Source of the DNA: GCA-002282575 sp964519885
GTDB lineage: Bacteria > Pseudomonadota > Gammaproteobacteria > Thiomicrospirales > Thiomicrospiraceae
Direction of reading: 5' to 3'
Assembly (NCBI GenBank): GCA_964519885.1
Contig: CAZFLX010000010.1
Span: 1-64,000, forward strand
Length of the DNA stretch: 64,000 nucleotides
Part shown: positions 43,690 through 51,674 of the stretch, in pieces
How positions within the stretch are numbered: the stretch's first letter is position 1
Layout: each line of letters opens with the position of its first letter
Position numbers and translations under genes: made by a program
Notes under the pieces: model-generated
Database searches by the model: none
Told to the model about the DNA's origin: nothing
The model's input: the letters and a program-made list of their open reading frames with translations, nothing else

Positions 43690-44430
43690 ATGAAAAAAAT
43701 CGCTTTTATCCCCGCGCGTTACGGTTCTACCCGTTTTCCTGCCAAACCCTTAGCCCTAATTGCCGGCAAACCATTAATCGTGCATGTTTACGAGCGCGTG
43801 GCGGCTGCCAGTGGCTTAGATGGCGTTTATGTCGCTACCGATGATGAACGCATTGCTGATGCGGTGGCGCACTTAGGAGCGCCAGTGGTGCTGACCAAGT
43901 TACCTGCGCATACCGGTACAGATCGATTAGCAGAAGCCGCCGCACAGGTAGGGCTTGCCAGTGACGATTTAATTATTAACGTGCAAGGCGATCAGCCATT
44001 GGTGCACCCACAAAGCGTAGAAGATGTGATTCGTCCCTTTCTCGAAGACTATGATGGCTCTTTTGCCATGACTACCTTAGCCTATGCCATTACCGATCCA
44101 CGCGAAATTCATGATCCGAAAGATGTGAAAATGACTTTTGATGCGTTGGGGAATGCCCTTTATTTTTCTCGTGCAGCCATTCCCTTTGGACGAGATCACT
44201 GGCAACATCCTGTGTATAAACATTTAGGGGTTTATGCGTATACCAAAGCCTTCGTCGATAACTTTAACCAGCTTAAACCTGGACTGTTAGAAGAAGTCGA
44301 AAAATTAGAGCAATTACGCGTACTGGAAAATGGACATAAGATTCGTGTTGCTGTGACTCAGTATGATTCATTAGAAGTCGATTTGCCCGAAGATATTCAA
44401 CGTATCGAATCGTCACTCGCGTTCATTTGA
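43690..44430 (+). CDS. kdsB: CMP-Kdo (CMP-Kdo8N) cytidylyltransferase
   Basis: KdsB activates Kdo with CTP for transfer to lipid A. This 246-residue protein has IPARYGSTRFPAKPL at the N-terminus, VATDDERI, LIINVQGDQPLV and YFSRAAIPF. In Shewanella the homologue next to kdnAB prefers Kdo8N over Kdo; the same substrate is likely here, by context. It begins 6 nt after kdnB. kdsA, kdsC, kdsD and waaA are not in this window. Confidence 0.95.
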   Translation: MKKIAFIPARYGSTRFPAKPLALIAGKPLIVHVYERVAAASGLDGVYVATDDERIADAVAHLGAPVVLTKLPAHTGTDRLAEAAAQVGLASDDLIINVQGDQPLVHPQSVEDVIRPFLEDYDGSFAMTTLAYAITDPREIHDPKDVKMTFDALGNALYFSRAAIPFGRDHWQHPVYKHLGVYAYTKAFVDNFNQLKPGLLEEVEKLEQLRVLENGHKIRVAVTQYDSLEVDLPEDIQRIESSLAFI

Positions 44431-44476
44431 TCACTTAAATTAAACTAGCCTAGCCATCTCGACTTATCGGTGATTC

Positions 44477-44506
44477 TTGATTACAATCAACTAAAATACT
44501 CATAAT
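44477..44506 (+). promoter_or_regulatory. fnr promoter with perfect FNR box
   Basis: TTGATTACAATCAA (44477-44490) is a perfect match to the FNR consensus TTGAT-N4-ATCAA. Its first half doubles as a -35 element (TTGATT), and CATAAT at 44501-44506 serves as -10 with an 18-nt spacer. A start near 44513 would give a 12-nt leader. FNR bound here would cover the -35, so negative autoregulation is likely. Confidence 0.8.
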
Positions 44507-44524
44507 TCGTATGTTGGGCTACTT

Positions 44525-45268
44525 ATGACACAACCTGTGCCACTGTTTAATGCAAATTGCAATGAATGCGGTTTAAAAAAACTCTGTTTTCCATTGGGGC
44601 TAGACAAAAGCGAAGTGCTCAGATTAGATGCCTTGGTGAAACGCAAACCCGCCCTGCAAAAGGGTGAAACACTTTTTCACACGGGTCAGCTTTTTCAGTC
44701 CGTTTACGCCGTCAAAGCCGGTGGCTTTAAAGTATTTACCCCACATGCCAATGGTGAAGATAAGCTCATTGGCTTTTATTTACCCGGTGATATTTTAGGT
44801 GTTGATGCACTCTCTAGTGGAGGGCATGTTTCGACCGCCATCGCTATTGATACGTCTACCGTCTGTGAAATTCCTTTCAAGGAATTAGAGCGCCTTTCAT
44901 TACAGTTGCCCACACTCAACCGTCAGCTATTGTCGATTATGAGTAAAGAGTTGAGTGACGAGCGTATGCATGCGGAACTCTTGTCGCGTAAAAGTGCCGA
45001 AGAGCGTATTGCACTGTTCATTTTATGGTTATCGCAGCGACAAGCCCGAAGAGGGTTTAATGATGAAGCCTTCCGTTTAGGCTTGTTACATCGAGATGTG
45101 GCCTTGTATTTAGGATTGACACCAGAAACTGTCTCACGTGTGTTAGCGCGTTTTAGTGATGAAGGGATTGTCGAGTGGCGGCAAAAGCAGCTAACCATTC
45201 ATCAACCTATGCGGCTAGAAGCCTTAGCCAATGCTGAAGAACAAAGCGGTAGATGTCGCAGTGCTTAG
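44525..45268 (+). CDS. fnr: FNR-type oxygen-sensing transcription regulator
   Basis: This 247-residue Crp/FNR-family protein is a true oxygen-sensing FNR. Cysteines 12, 15 and 21 (NCNECGLKKLC) and Cys114 (STVCEIPF) line up with E. coli FNR Cys20, 23, 29 and 122 at a constant offset of eight. They should hold an oxygen-labile [4Fe-4S] cluster. The cyclic-nucleotide-binding-like fold is followed by the dimer helix and the helix-turn-helix LGLTPETVSRVLARF, whose E-x2-S-R reads TTGAT half-sites. Perfect FNR boxes lie upstream (44477) and downstream (45324) of the gene. Confidence 0.95.
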   Translation: MTQPVPLFNANCNECGLKKLCFPLGLDKSEVLRLDALVKRKPALQKGETLFHTGQLFQSVYAVKAGGFKVFTPHANGEDKLIGFYLPGDILGVDALSSGGHVSTAIAIDTSTVCEIPFKELERLSLQLPTLNRQLLSIMSKELSDERMHAELLSRKSAEERIALFILWLSQRQARRGFNDEAFRLGLLHRDVALYLGLTPETVSRVLARFSDEGIVEWRQKQLTIHQPMRLEALANAEEQSGRCRSA

Positions 45269-45323
45269 GCTTTTATTTCAATCACAGTCAAATGATTAAA
45301 TTAAAAAGCCGATAGGTAAAGAC

Positions 45324-45337
45324 TTGATTTGAATCAA
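45324..45337. promoter_or_regulatory. Perfect FNR box downstream of fnr
   Basis: TTGATTTGAATCAA matches the FNR consensus exactly, and the flanks extend the dyad to GACTTGAT / ATCAAGTC. On the plus side an extended -10 (TGTTCAAAT, hexamer at 45360-45365) follows after 22 nt, the spacing of class II FNR-activated promoters. No coding sequence follows; instead there is a short interval ending in a terminator. On the minus side TTTAAT lies 23 nt away, so divergent activity is possible. Confidence 0.85.
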
Positions 45338-45371
45338 GTCGGTTTTGTTCGGTTTATGTTCAAATAGGTCT

Positions 45372-45437
45372 TGTGTCAGAAGCAATTGCTTCTTTCCATA
45401 ATGTAGCCCGCTTAGCCCAACCTGGTTGGGCTTTTTT
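45372..45437 (+). ncRNA. Candidate FNR-activated small RNA
   Basis: If the class II FNR promoter at 45324-45365 is used, transcription starts near 45372 and ends after the U-tract at 45437, a transcript of about 66 nt. It has a 5' hairpin (AGAAGC/GCTTCT with an AATT loop, 45378-45393), a single-stranded stretch with TTCCATAATGTAGCC, and a terminator hairpin. That is the layout of Hfq-type small RNAs. No open reading frame longer than three codons is present. It is functionally analogous to the E. coli FNR-activated sRNA FnrS, but I see no sequence similarity to it. Alternative: merely the fnr mRNA 3' end. Confidence 0.5.
45414..45437 (+). terminator. Rho-independent terminator
   Basis: AGCCCAA and TTGGGCT (7 bp) enclose CCTGG and are followed by a run of six T on the plus strand. 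There is no T-run in the minus direction. It lies 146 nt after the fnr stop and ends the candidate small RNA, and possibly fnr readthrough. Confidence 0.9.
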
Positions 45438-45454
45438 ATGGCTGATGGATAAGA

Positions 45455-46096
45455 TTAGCTCATCATTTGTTGCAGGATGGGTAGAATTTCCTCGGCTGAA
45501 TTAACACCTAGTTTATGGTAAATGTTCTCACGATGTTTCGAGACAGTTCTGTCTGAAATATCTAATTTTTCGGCAATTTGCTTGCTGGTGAGATCATTCA
45601 ACACTAACAGTAAAATTTCTCGCTCACGTCGTGTTAATTGTTCTGCCAATCCCACCGGTAGGGATAAGAAAACCCCCGAATCACTGCGCGATAGCTCTTG
45701 CTGAATGTCGGGATCGATAAACATGCCGCCAGCAATCACGTCACGAATGCCTTCAACCAACACCTCGGAAGCGACACTTTTTAGCGCAATACCATCTGCT
45801 CCAAGTGCTAATACTTTTTGCCAAGTTTGTTTGATTTGTGAAGCCGTTAAAATTATGACTCTTAGATTAGGGTAGGCTTTTTTGACAATCGGTAAGAGTT
45901 CACTTCCCGATAGGTTGGGTAGCTGTAAATCTAAAATTAAGATATCTGGTTTTTGACTCACCACCAGCTCTAAGGCGTCTTTACCATCAAATCCAACGCC
46001 CACGACTTTAAAGTCTTTAAATTGTCCCAGAAGTTCCGAGATGGCTTGAGTCACAATTCGATGATCGTCAATAATTGCAATACGGGTTGATTTCAT
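45455..46096 (-). CDS. NarL/LuxR-family response regulator
   Basis: This 213-residue regulator has a receiver domain (1-120; acidic IIDDH, phosphoacceptor Asp56 in LILDLQLP, Thr in ILTAS, Lys in ALKSVA). A linker leads to a LuxR-type helix-turn-helix (about 150-210: LTRREREILLLVLNDLTSKQIAEKL, DRTVSKHRENIYHKLGV). The start at 46096 has AGGAG 6 nt upstream and overlaps the stop of the sensor kinase as ATGA. The longer upstream frame begins with TTG inside the kinase and is rejected. It is the evident partner of that kinase. Confidence 0.95.
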   Translation of the reverse strand: MKSTRIAIIDDHRIVTQAISELLGQFKDFKVVGVGFDGKDALELVVSQKPDILILDLQLPNLSGSELLPIVKKAYPNLRVIILTASQIKQTWQKVLALGADGIALKSVASEVLVEGIRDVIAGGMFIDPDIQQELSRSDSGVFLSLPVGLAEQLTRREREILLLVLNDLTSKQIAEKLDISDRTVSKHRENIYHKLGVNSAEEILPILQQMMS

Positions 46097-47574
46097 ACAG
46101 AGCTCCTGGGGATATGTTGAATGTGTGACGCCTGAGTGAGAAGGTGTTGGCAAGCGGATTTGTCTTTATTTTGCGCGTTTTCTTCAAGCTGTTCAAGTAG
46201 TTGAATGAGCGGACGTTGCTGAAATACCATCGCTTGCCCTTTAAGTTGATGGGCTTTGGTCATTAATTCGGTCATTTTGTTGGCACTGAGCATCTGTTGA
46301 CAATAGCTGATTCCGTTAACCAATTCACTGATAAATTCTGGCCACAAATTGCGTAAATAGCTGGGTAATTGATCAATGCTTAAACAAATGGTTCCGTGCG
46401 ATTGTTCCGTTTCTGGTGTTATTGGGGCGTTTTGTTGTGCTTGAATGGAGTGATTTAGGTGGCATTCATTGGCTAGGCGTATCAGGGCATCTAATGGCAT
46501 GGGTTTGCTCATCCAAGCATCAAGGGTGCCATCCTGCAGCGCGCTTTGAAAATGCTTGGGCGATTGTGCCGTTAGCATCACAATACGGGTTTGTTGTTGA
46601 CGTTCATAATGGTTGACAAGGTGACGCAGTTTTTTAGCTAAGGTTAGCCCATCACTGTCGGGTAAACGGTAATCAATGAGGATCAGTTGTGGTTGTTTTT
46701 CTGCATACAAGGCCAGCGCTTGGTCGGCATCTAGCGCACTGTAAACGATCATCGCGAGAGATTGAACCATGCCATGAAATACTTCGTGATGGAGTCGATC
46801 ATCATCAATCAACAGCACTCGGGTGCTGTGCGTGAGTTCGGGTAATTCGTTGGTATGGGATTCAATCCAGGTTTGTTGATTAATGTTAAGCGGTAAAACG
46901 ACAATAAATTCACAACCATCGTCCGGTTGGCTGCTGACTAAAATTTCCCCTTGCATGAGCTCTATTAAACGACGAGTGATCGATAAGCCTATGCCTACTC
47001 CTTGTTGATTTAGCGCACTGGTATTGTGATAAAAAGGAGTGAAAAGTTGCGATAAAGCATCGGTATTAATACCAATACCCGTGTCTTGAACGCTAATTCT
47101 AAGTCCGCTGGTGACTTGACTGATAGAAACCGTTACCTGACCTTGTGGCGGGGTGAATTTAATGGCGTTGGCAATCAGATTAATCAGAATTTGTTTGAGT
47201 TTGCGTTTGTCGCCTCGCCAAAAGCGCGGACAGTCTTCAGTCATGCTGCAACTGAGATTTAATTGTCCAATTAAGGCTTGTGGCTGAAACAGTTGTTGAA
47301 TGGTGTTAACCAACTCATAAATATCAATGGCTTCGTCAGCGATGGTCACTTGATGGTGATTGAGCAATTCAATATCAATAATATCATTGATGAGTTCGAG
47401 TAAGTGTTGGCCGGCATTACGAATATGATTCAGCCAGGCTAAGTGAGTTTCTTGCTCGCAAGATTCGCTAAGCATGTGTGTAAAGCCTAGAATACTATGC
47501 AGTGGTGAGCGCATTTCATGACCCAATTGAGCCAGATAGGCGGAAACCTGTTCATGAGACAGGGTTTTATCCAT
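46093..47574 (-). CDS. Cytoplasmic hybrid histidine kinase, HisKA-HATPase-REC-Hpt
   Basis: This 493-residue kinase has no membrane span and no recognisable sensor domain. It opens almost at once with the phosphoacceptor helix (His19 in LGHEMRSPLHSILG). The ATPase domain follows (NLIANAIKFT; DTGIGINT; GVGIGLSI), then a receiver (LLIDDDRLHH; LILIDYRLPDSDG; MSKPMPLDAL) and a C-terminal Hpt (KAHQLKGQAMVF). The phosphorelay would end on the coupled NarL-type regulator. The start at 47574 has AAGGA upstream. The input must come from a separate protein or a ligand acting on the kinase core. Confidence 0.92.
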   Translation of the reverse strand: MDKTLSHEQVSAYLAQLGHEMRSPLHSILGFTHMLSESCEQETHLAWLNHIRNAGQHLLELINDIIDIELLNHHQVTIADEAIDIYELVNTIQQLFQPQALIGQLNLSCSMTEDCPRFWRGDKRKLKQILINLIANAIKFTPPQGQVTVSISQVTSGLRISVQDTGIGINTDALSQLFTPFYHNTSALNQQGVGIGLSITRRLIELMQGEILVSSQPDDGCEFIVVLPLNINQQTWIESHTNELPELTHSTRVLLIDDDRLHHEVFHGMVQSLAMIVYSALDADQALALYAEKQPQLILIDYRLPDSDGLTLAKKLRHLVNHYERQQQTRIVMLTAQSPKHFQSALQDGTLDAWMSKPMPLDALIRLANECHLNHSIQAQQNAPITPETEQSHGTICLSIDQLPSYLRNLWPEFISELVNGISYCQQMLSANKMTELMTKAHQLKGQAMVFQQRPLIQLLEQLEENAQNKDKSACQHLLTQASHIQHIPRSSV

Positions 47575-47664
47575 TGCGCTTCCTTTCAATGCGTATTCGT
47601 TGGCTACTTAGTTGCGGATTATTATGCGCAAAGATTTTAACGAATGCAATCCCAAGCAAATAAC

Positions 47665-47693
47665 AAAAAAGCCGACTGATGGTGTCGGCTTTA
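47665..47693 (-). terminator. Rho-independent terminator after dapD
   Basis: On the minus strand GCCGAC and GTCGGC flank a 7-nt loop and are followed by six T. It starts about 20 nt after the dapD stop and separates dapD from the kinase gene downstream on the same strand. Confidence 0.88.
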
Positions 47694-47714
47694 ATGGCGT
47701 GAGTTGCGGAATGC

Positions 47715-48545
47715 TTAAATATCGCGCAATAATTCGTTAATGCCCACTTTAGATAAAGTTTTGGCATCGACTTTTTTCACAATCACAGCGCAGTAAAGAC
47801 TATAGCTACCATCTTTAGAGGGTAAGTTGCCCGATACCACAACCGAACCCGCGGGTACACGACCATAATGGATTTCACCCGTTTCACGATCGTAAATACG
47901 CGTTGATTGACCGATGTATACACCCATTGAAATCACCGAACCTTCTTCGACAATCACCCCTTCAACCACTTCTGAGCGCGCACCGATAAAGCAGTTGTCT
48001 TCGATAATCGTAGGTGATGCTTGTAATGGCTCTAACACACCACCGATACCCACACCACCAGATAAATGCACGTTTTTACCAATTTGTGCGCAAGAACCAA
48101 CGGTTGCCCAAGTATCGACCATGGTGCCACTGTCAACATAAGCACCAATGTTGACATAAGAAGGCATTAAAATAGCACCCGGTGCAATGTAACTACCACG
48201 ACGCGCTACCGCAGGTGGTACAACGCGAACGCCCGCTGCTTGGAAGTCAGCTTCTGAATAGTTAGCAAATTTAGTCGGTACTTTGTCATAAAACTGCATG
48301 CTGCCACCGGCTGGCATAACTTTGTTATCTTCCATGCGGAAAGATAATAGCACGGCTTTTTTCAACCATTCGTTTACCGTCCATTTACCAACCGATTGAC
48401 GTTCTGCAACACGCATGGCGCCGGTATCTAACAGGTGTAGCGCTTGTTCAACAGCGGCCTTACTTTCTGCATCGACATTTTTAGGGTTAATGTCAGCACG
48501 ACGTTCAAAAGCGGCTTCAATAATGGACTTGAGTTGTTCGCTCAT
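47715..48545 (-). CDS. dapD: Tetrahydrodipicolinate N-succinyltransferase
   Basis: DapD succinylates tetrahydrodipicolinate in the lysine and diaminopimelate pathway. This 276-residue protein has an N-terminal helical part (MSEQLKSIIEAAFERR) and a left-handed beta-helix of hexapeptide repeats (about 110-230: APGAILMPSYVNIGAYVDSGTMVDTWATVG). It has family length and no oddity. A perfect -10 hexamer TATAAT lies on the minus strand at 48593-48598. The dapD-glnD-map neighbourhood is common in gammaproteobacteria, here with a small opposite-strand gene in between. Confidence 0.97.
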   Translation of the reverse strand: MSEQLKSIIEAAFERRADINPKNVDAESKAAVEQALHLLDTGAMRVAERQSVGKWTVNEWLKKAVLLSFRMEDNKVMPAGGSMQFYDKVPTKFANYSEADFQAAGVRVVPPAVARRGSYIAPGAILMPSYVNIGAYVDSGTMVDTWATVGSCAQIGKNVHLSGGVGIGGVLEPLQASPTIIEDNCFIGARSEVVEGVIVEEGSVISMGVYIGQSTRIYDRETGEIHYGRVPAGSVVVSGNLPSKDGSYSLYCAVIVKKVDAKTLSKVGINELLRDI

Positions 48546-48629
48546 GGAAACTTTCCTTGTTTTAAAAAACGAATAGTGAAGATAATTGCGCTATTATACC
48601 GAATAATTGCAGCTAACGGAGGTAGGAGT

Positions 48630-49001
48630 ATGGTTGTGGGGTTGGATCATGTTAGTGTGCTGGTAAGCGATTTGACGCAAGCCATTAGGTTTTATCATGA
48701 ATTATTAGGTCTGCCGTTACAGGAAAGGCCTAATTTAGGATTTGATGGCGCTTGGTTGGCAGTAGGAGCAAATCAATCGATTCATTTGTTATGCTTGCCC
48801 AACCCAGATGCTTTGCGTGTGGCACCTGAGCATGTTGGTCGGGATCGCCATATAGCGCTGGCGGTAACTTCTACACAAACCATTCGACAGCGATTGGAAG
48901 CAGAAAATATTGCCTTTAGCTTGAGTCGTTCGGGACGAGACGCCTTATTTTGTCGTGACCCCGATGGTAATGGCGTGGAATTGGTTGCTGTTACGCAATA
49001 A
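48630..49001 (+). CDS. VOC family (glyoxalase-like) protein
   Basis: This 123-residue protein has the two beta-alpha-beta-beta-beta modules of the vicinal oxygen chelate superfamily. The metal-ligand candidates are His in GLDHVSVLV, His in RHIALAV and Glu in GNGVELVAV. This pattern covers glyoxalase I, dioxygenases and fosfomycin-inactivating enzymes, and I cannot assign a substrate. The start at 48630 has a strong GGAGG/AGGAG site just upstream. It lies between dapD and glnD on the opposite strand. Confidence 0.88.
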   Translation: MVVGLDHVSVLVSDLTQAIRFYHELLGLPLQERPNLGFDGAWLAVGANQSIHLLCLPNPDALRVAPEHVGRDRHIALAVTSTQTIRQRLEAENIAFSLSRSGRDALFCRDPDGNGVELVAVTQ

Positions 49002-49027
49002 TCAGTGTGTGTCGTCTAATTGGGCTT

Positions 49028-51610
49028 TTAATCAAGAATTCGCTCTAACGACAAAACGAGCTGTTGTGCTTGCTTGTCATCAAGCTGAGTGCCGCCCAAG
49101 GTGCTGACCCTAAACACGTCCTCGGCACGTAACCCAGCCGTGCTAATACGTGCCGAGATCAAATTGATACCCAATTCATGAAATACTAGGGCGCATCGGT
49201 AAAGTAGACCTGGTCTGTCTCGGCTTATCAGGCTAACTTCACTGTAGGGTGGTTGTGCGCTGACAGTTACTTGTGTTTTGATGATGAATTGTTGTTGGCG
49301 GTGATTTAACTTATGAAAACTCGGCGAGTTGGGAAGTTGATGTTGTTTGAGTGCCGCCAATAAACTCGTCAACCATTGTTGTTGCTCATCATTTGGCCAG
49401 TGGGGCGGTGATAAAAATTTAAGCTCAATCAGTGCTTGCTGGTGATTGCTAGTATAAAGTCTGGCATCGACAACACTCAATTTAGCTTGGGCAAAGGCTG
49501 CAGTTAAAATTAACCATGCACTGGGGTGATCATCTGCGAATATCAGTAAACTCGTGACCCCTTTAACCGGCGAGTTGTCTAGCGAGGCAAAAGGTAATTG
49601 ATGATCCGATTCAAGCCAGACTTTGGCGTGTCTAAAAAGATCGTCGGCACTTTGCTGTTGTTGATAATGGGTGTCAGCTAGGCTTTGCCAAAATTGACTT
49701 AAGCGAAGTTGCTCGTTGTGATTGAAATGAGCCAGCGTGGCTTTTTGTTGGTCGTCGTGCTGGGGTTGTTTTTCAAAGTAATGCTTGGCTCGATGGTAGA
49801 GGGTTTTAAGCAGATTGTCTTTCCAACCATTCCAAACGACGGGCGAGGTGGCGCAAATATCGGCCACAGTTAGCAGGTAAAGATAATTCAATCGCTCCAA
49901 GGTGACAATTGACTGACAAAATAGCTCAATGACGGCTGTATCGCTAATGTCTTTTTTTTGCGCGGTGTGTGACATGAGTAGGTGAGCCTCGACCAGCCAG
50001 CTCAGCAGTTGCCCCTCTGTGTCGCTAAGCTGCGCTTGTTGTGCAAATTCACGGGCATCTTCAGCCCCCAGCACAGCATGTTCACCGCCACGACCTTTAG
50101 CAATGTCATGAAACAAACCAGATAACAATAATATGTCGGGTTGTGCTATCTGTTGCGCTATTTCACAAGCAAGCGGATAAGAAGCTAGGGCTTCGGGGGT
50201 GCGTCTTAAAAAACCACGCAGGTTGCGTACCACCAAGAGTGTGTGCTCATCGACAGTGTAGGCATGAAACAGATCAAACTGCATCAGCCCAGTGATGCGA
50301 TGAAAAGCCGGTAACAATCTCCCTAACAGTCCTAATGCGTGCATACTACGCAAGCTGCGCGTCACTCCCTGAGGTTGTACAAGCAAATGGCGAAAGACTT
50401 GCCAGGTTTCAGCTTGTTGACAAAAAGCTTCATTGACCAAATGGGCATAGTTTTGAATGATGCGTTGGGTTTGAGCGCGAATGCCGTCTATGCGGGGATC
50501 AGTCAACAGCACAAAGCAGTGTAACAGCTGTATGGGGTTGTGAATAAAAACTTGTTCGCTATTCACGTTAAGCGATTTGTCGATTAGACAAAAGTGTTCA
50601 TTAATTGCTTTAATGTTCGGTTTAGGGGAGGCAAATATTTCTTCACGAAAGTGCTGAAGTAATAGCGTGTTTAAACGTTGGATGGTTTTGGCATTGCGGT
50701 AATAATCCTGCATGAAGTTTTCAACCGCTAATTTGCCGTCTAATGCGCTGTAGCCAAGGTGTTCAGCAAGGCGTTTTTGATATTCAAACAGTAGGCGTTC
50801 TTCTTTACGCTGACTGATATGGTGCAATACAAATCGCACACGCCAATGAAAGCGCATGGCTCTTTCTAAGTCGTTATATTCGTTAACGGATAAAAAACCG
50901 ACACTGACCAGTTGTTGCAAACTGTTGGCATCAAAGTGACGTTTAGCCACCCAGGCAATGGTGTGTATGTCACGCAAACCACCAGGACTTTCTTTAATAT
51001 TGGGTTCTAGTTGGGCGAGAACATCATGCGCTTTATTATGACGTGCAACCTGTTCATCAATTTTGGCCTTAAAAAATGCTCGACTGGGCCAAAAATCACG
51101 TTTACGCCACAGCTGTCTGAGTTGATCAAAGTCTTCATAATGACCAATTAGCCAGCGCGCTTCAATATAGTTAGTGGCAGTGGATAAGTCCGACTTGCCC
51201 ATTTCGTAGCAATCCTTCAGGCTACGAATAGCATGACCTACCTGTAATCCAATGTCCCACAAGTAAGTAATAAAGATTTCCAGTTGTTGTTGTTCTATAA
51301 CAGTGACGCCGTCTTCGGGGATCAAAATCAGAATGTCGATATCCGAAAAAGGGTGCAATTCACCGCGTCCGTAGCCGCCTACCGCCACTAAACATAAGCG
51401 TTGCGTTTGACCAATATGGTGCTTCCAGACACGGCGAAGTAGTTGATCGATAAAGTTAGTGCGTTCACTAATAAGATGTTGAATGGGCGCTTTAGTTTCA
51501 AAGCGCAACCATTGTTGTTCTTGTAAATTCGTCAGCAGTTGTCTGCCCACACGGATAGATTCTTTACGATTGTGTAAGGATTGAACCAACAGTGGGGCAG
51601 TGGGATTCAT
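49028..51610 (-). CDS. glnD: PII uridylyltransferase/uridylyl-removing enzyme GlnD
   Basis: GlnD senses glutamine and adds or removes UMP on PII proteins, which in turn control NtrB and glutamine synthetase adenylylation. This 860-residue protein has all four parts. The nucleotidyltransferase domain carries VAVGGYGRGELHPFSDIDIL, a helical domain follows, then the HD hydrolase domain (LFHDIAKGRGGEHAVLGAED). Two C-terminal ACT domains bind glutamine (second: ISRDRPGLLYRCALVF). Length and order match the family. NtrBC at 2-4.6 kb are downstream in the same cascade. Confidence 0.97.
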   Translation of the reverse strand: MNPTAPLLVQSLHNRKESIRVGRQLLTNLQEQQWLRFETKAPIQHLISERTNFIDQLLRRVWKHHIGQTQRLCLVAVGGYGRGELHPFSDIDILILIPEDGVTVIEQQQLEIFITYLWDIGLQVGHAIRSLKDCYEMGKSDLSTATNYIEARWLIGHYEDFDQLRQLWRKRDFWPSRAFFKAKIDEQVARHNKAHDVLAQLEPNIKESPGGLRDIHTIAWVAKRHFDANSLQQLVSVGFLSVNEYNDLERAMRFHWRVRFVLHHISQRKEERLLFEYQKRLAEHLGYSALDGKLAVENFMQDYYRNAKTIQRLNTLLLQHFREEIFASPKPNIKAINEHFCLIDKSLNVNSEQVFIHNPIQLLHCFVLLTDPRIDGIRAQTQRIIQNYAHLVNEAFCQQAETWQVFRHLLVQPQGVTRSLRSMHALGLLGRLLPAFHRITGLMQFDLFHAYTVDEHTLLVVRNLRGFLRRTPEALASYPLACEIAQQIAQPDILLLSGLFHDIAKGRGGEHAVLGAEDAREFAQQAQLSDTEGQLLSWLVEAHLLMSHTAQKKDISDTAVIELFCQSIVTLERLNYLYLLTVADICATSPVVWNGWKDNLLKTLYHRAKHYFEKQPQHDDQQKATLAHFNHNEQLRLSQFWQSLADTHYQQQQSADDLFRHAKVWLESDHQLPFASLDNSPVKGVTSLLIFADDHPSAWLILTAAFAQAKLSVVDARLYTSNHQQALIELKFLSPPHWPNDEQQQWLTSLLAALKQHQLPNSPSFHKLNHRQQQFIIKTQVTVSAQPPYSEVSLISRDRPGLLYRCALVFHELGINLISARISTAGLRAEDVFRVSTLGGTQLDDKQAQQLVLSLERILD

Positions 51611-51674
51611 GAGATACCTCTATAACTTCATCGGTTGAGGGTGAAAGATGAGGGCTTGTCATTCAGTGACGCTT

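Noticed and set aside
46097..46153. Longer response regulator starting with TTG inside the kinase gene
   Set aside because: The added residues are unlike a receiver domain, while ATG 46096 has AGGAG at good spacing and overlaps the kinase stop.
48444..48629. N-terminal extension of the VOC protein
   Set aside because: It lies antisense to the start of dapD and its promoter; the strong ribosome site is at 48630.
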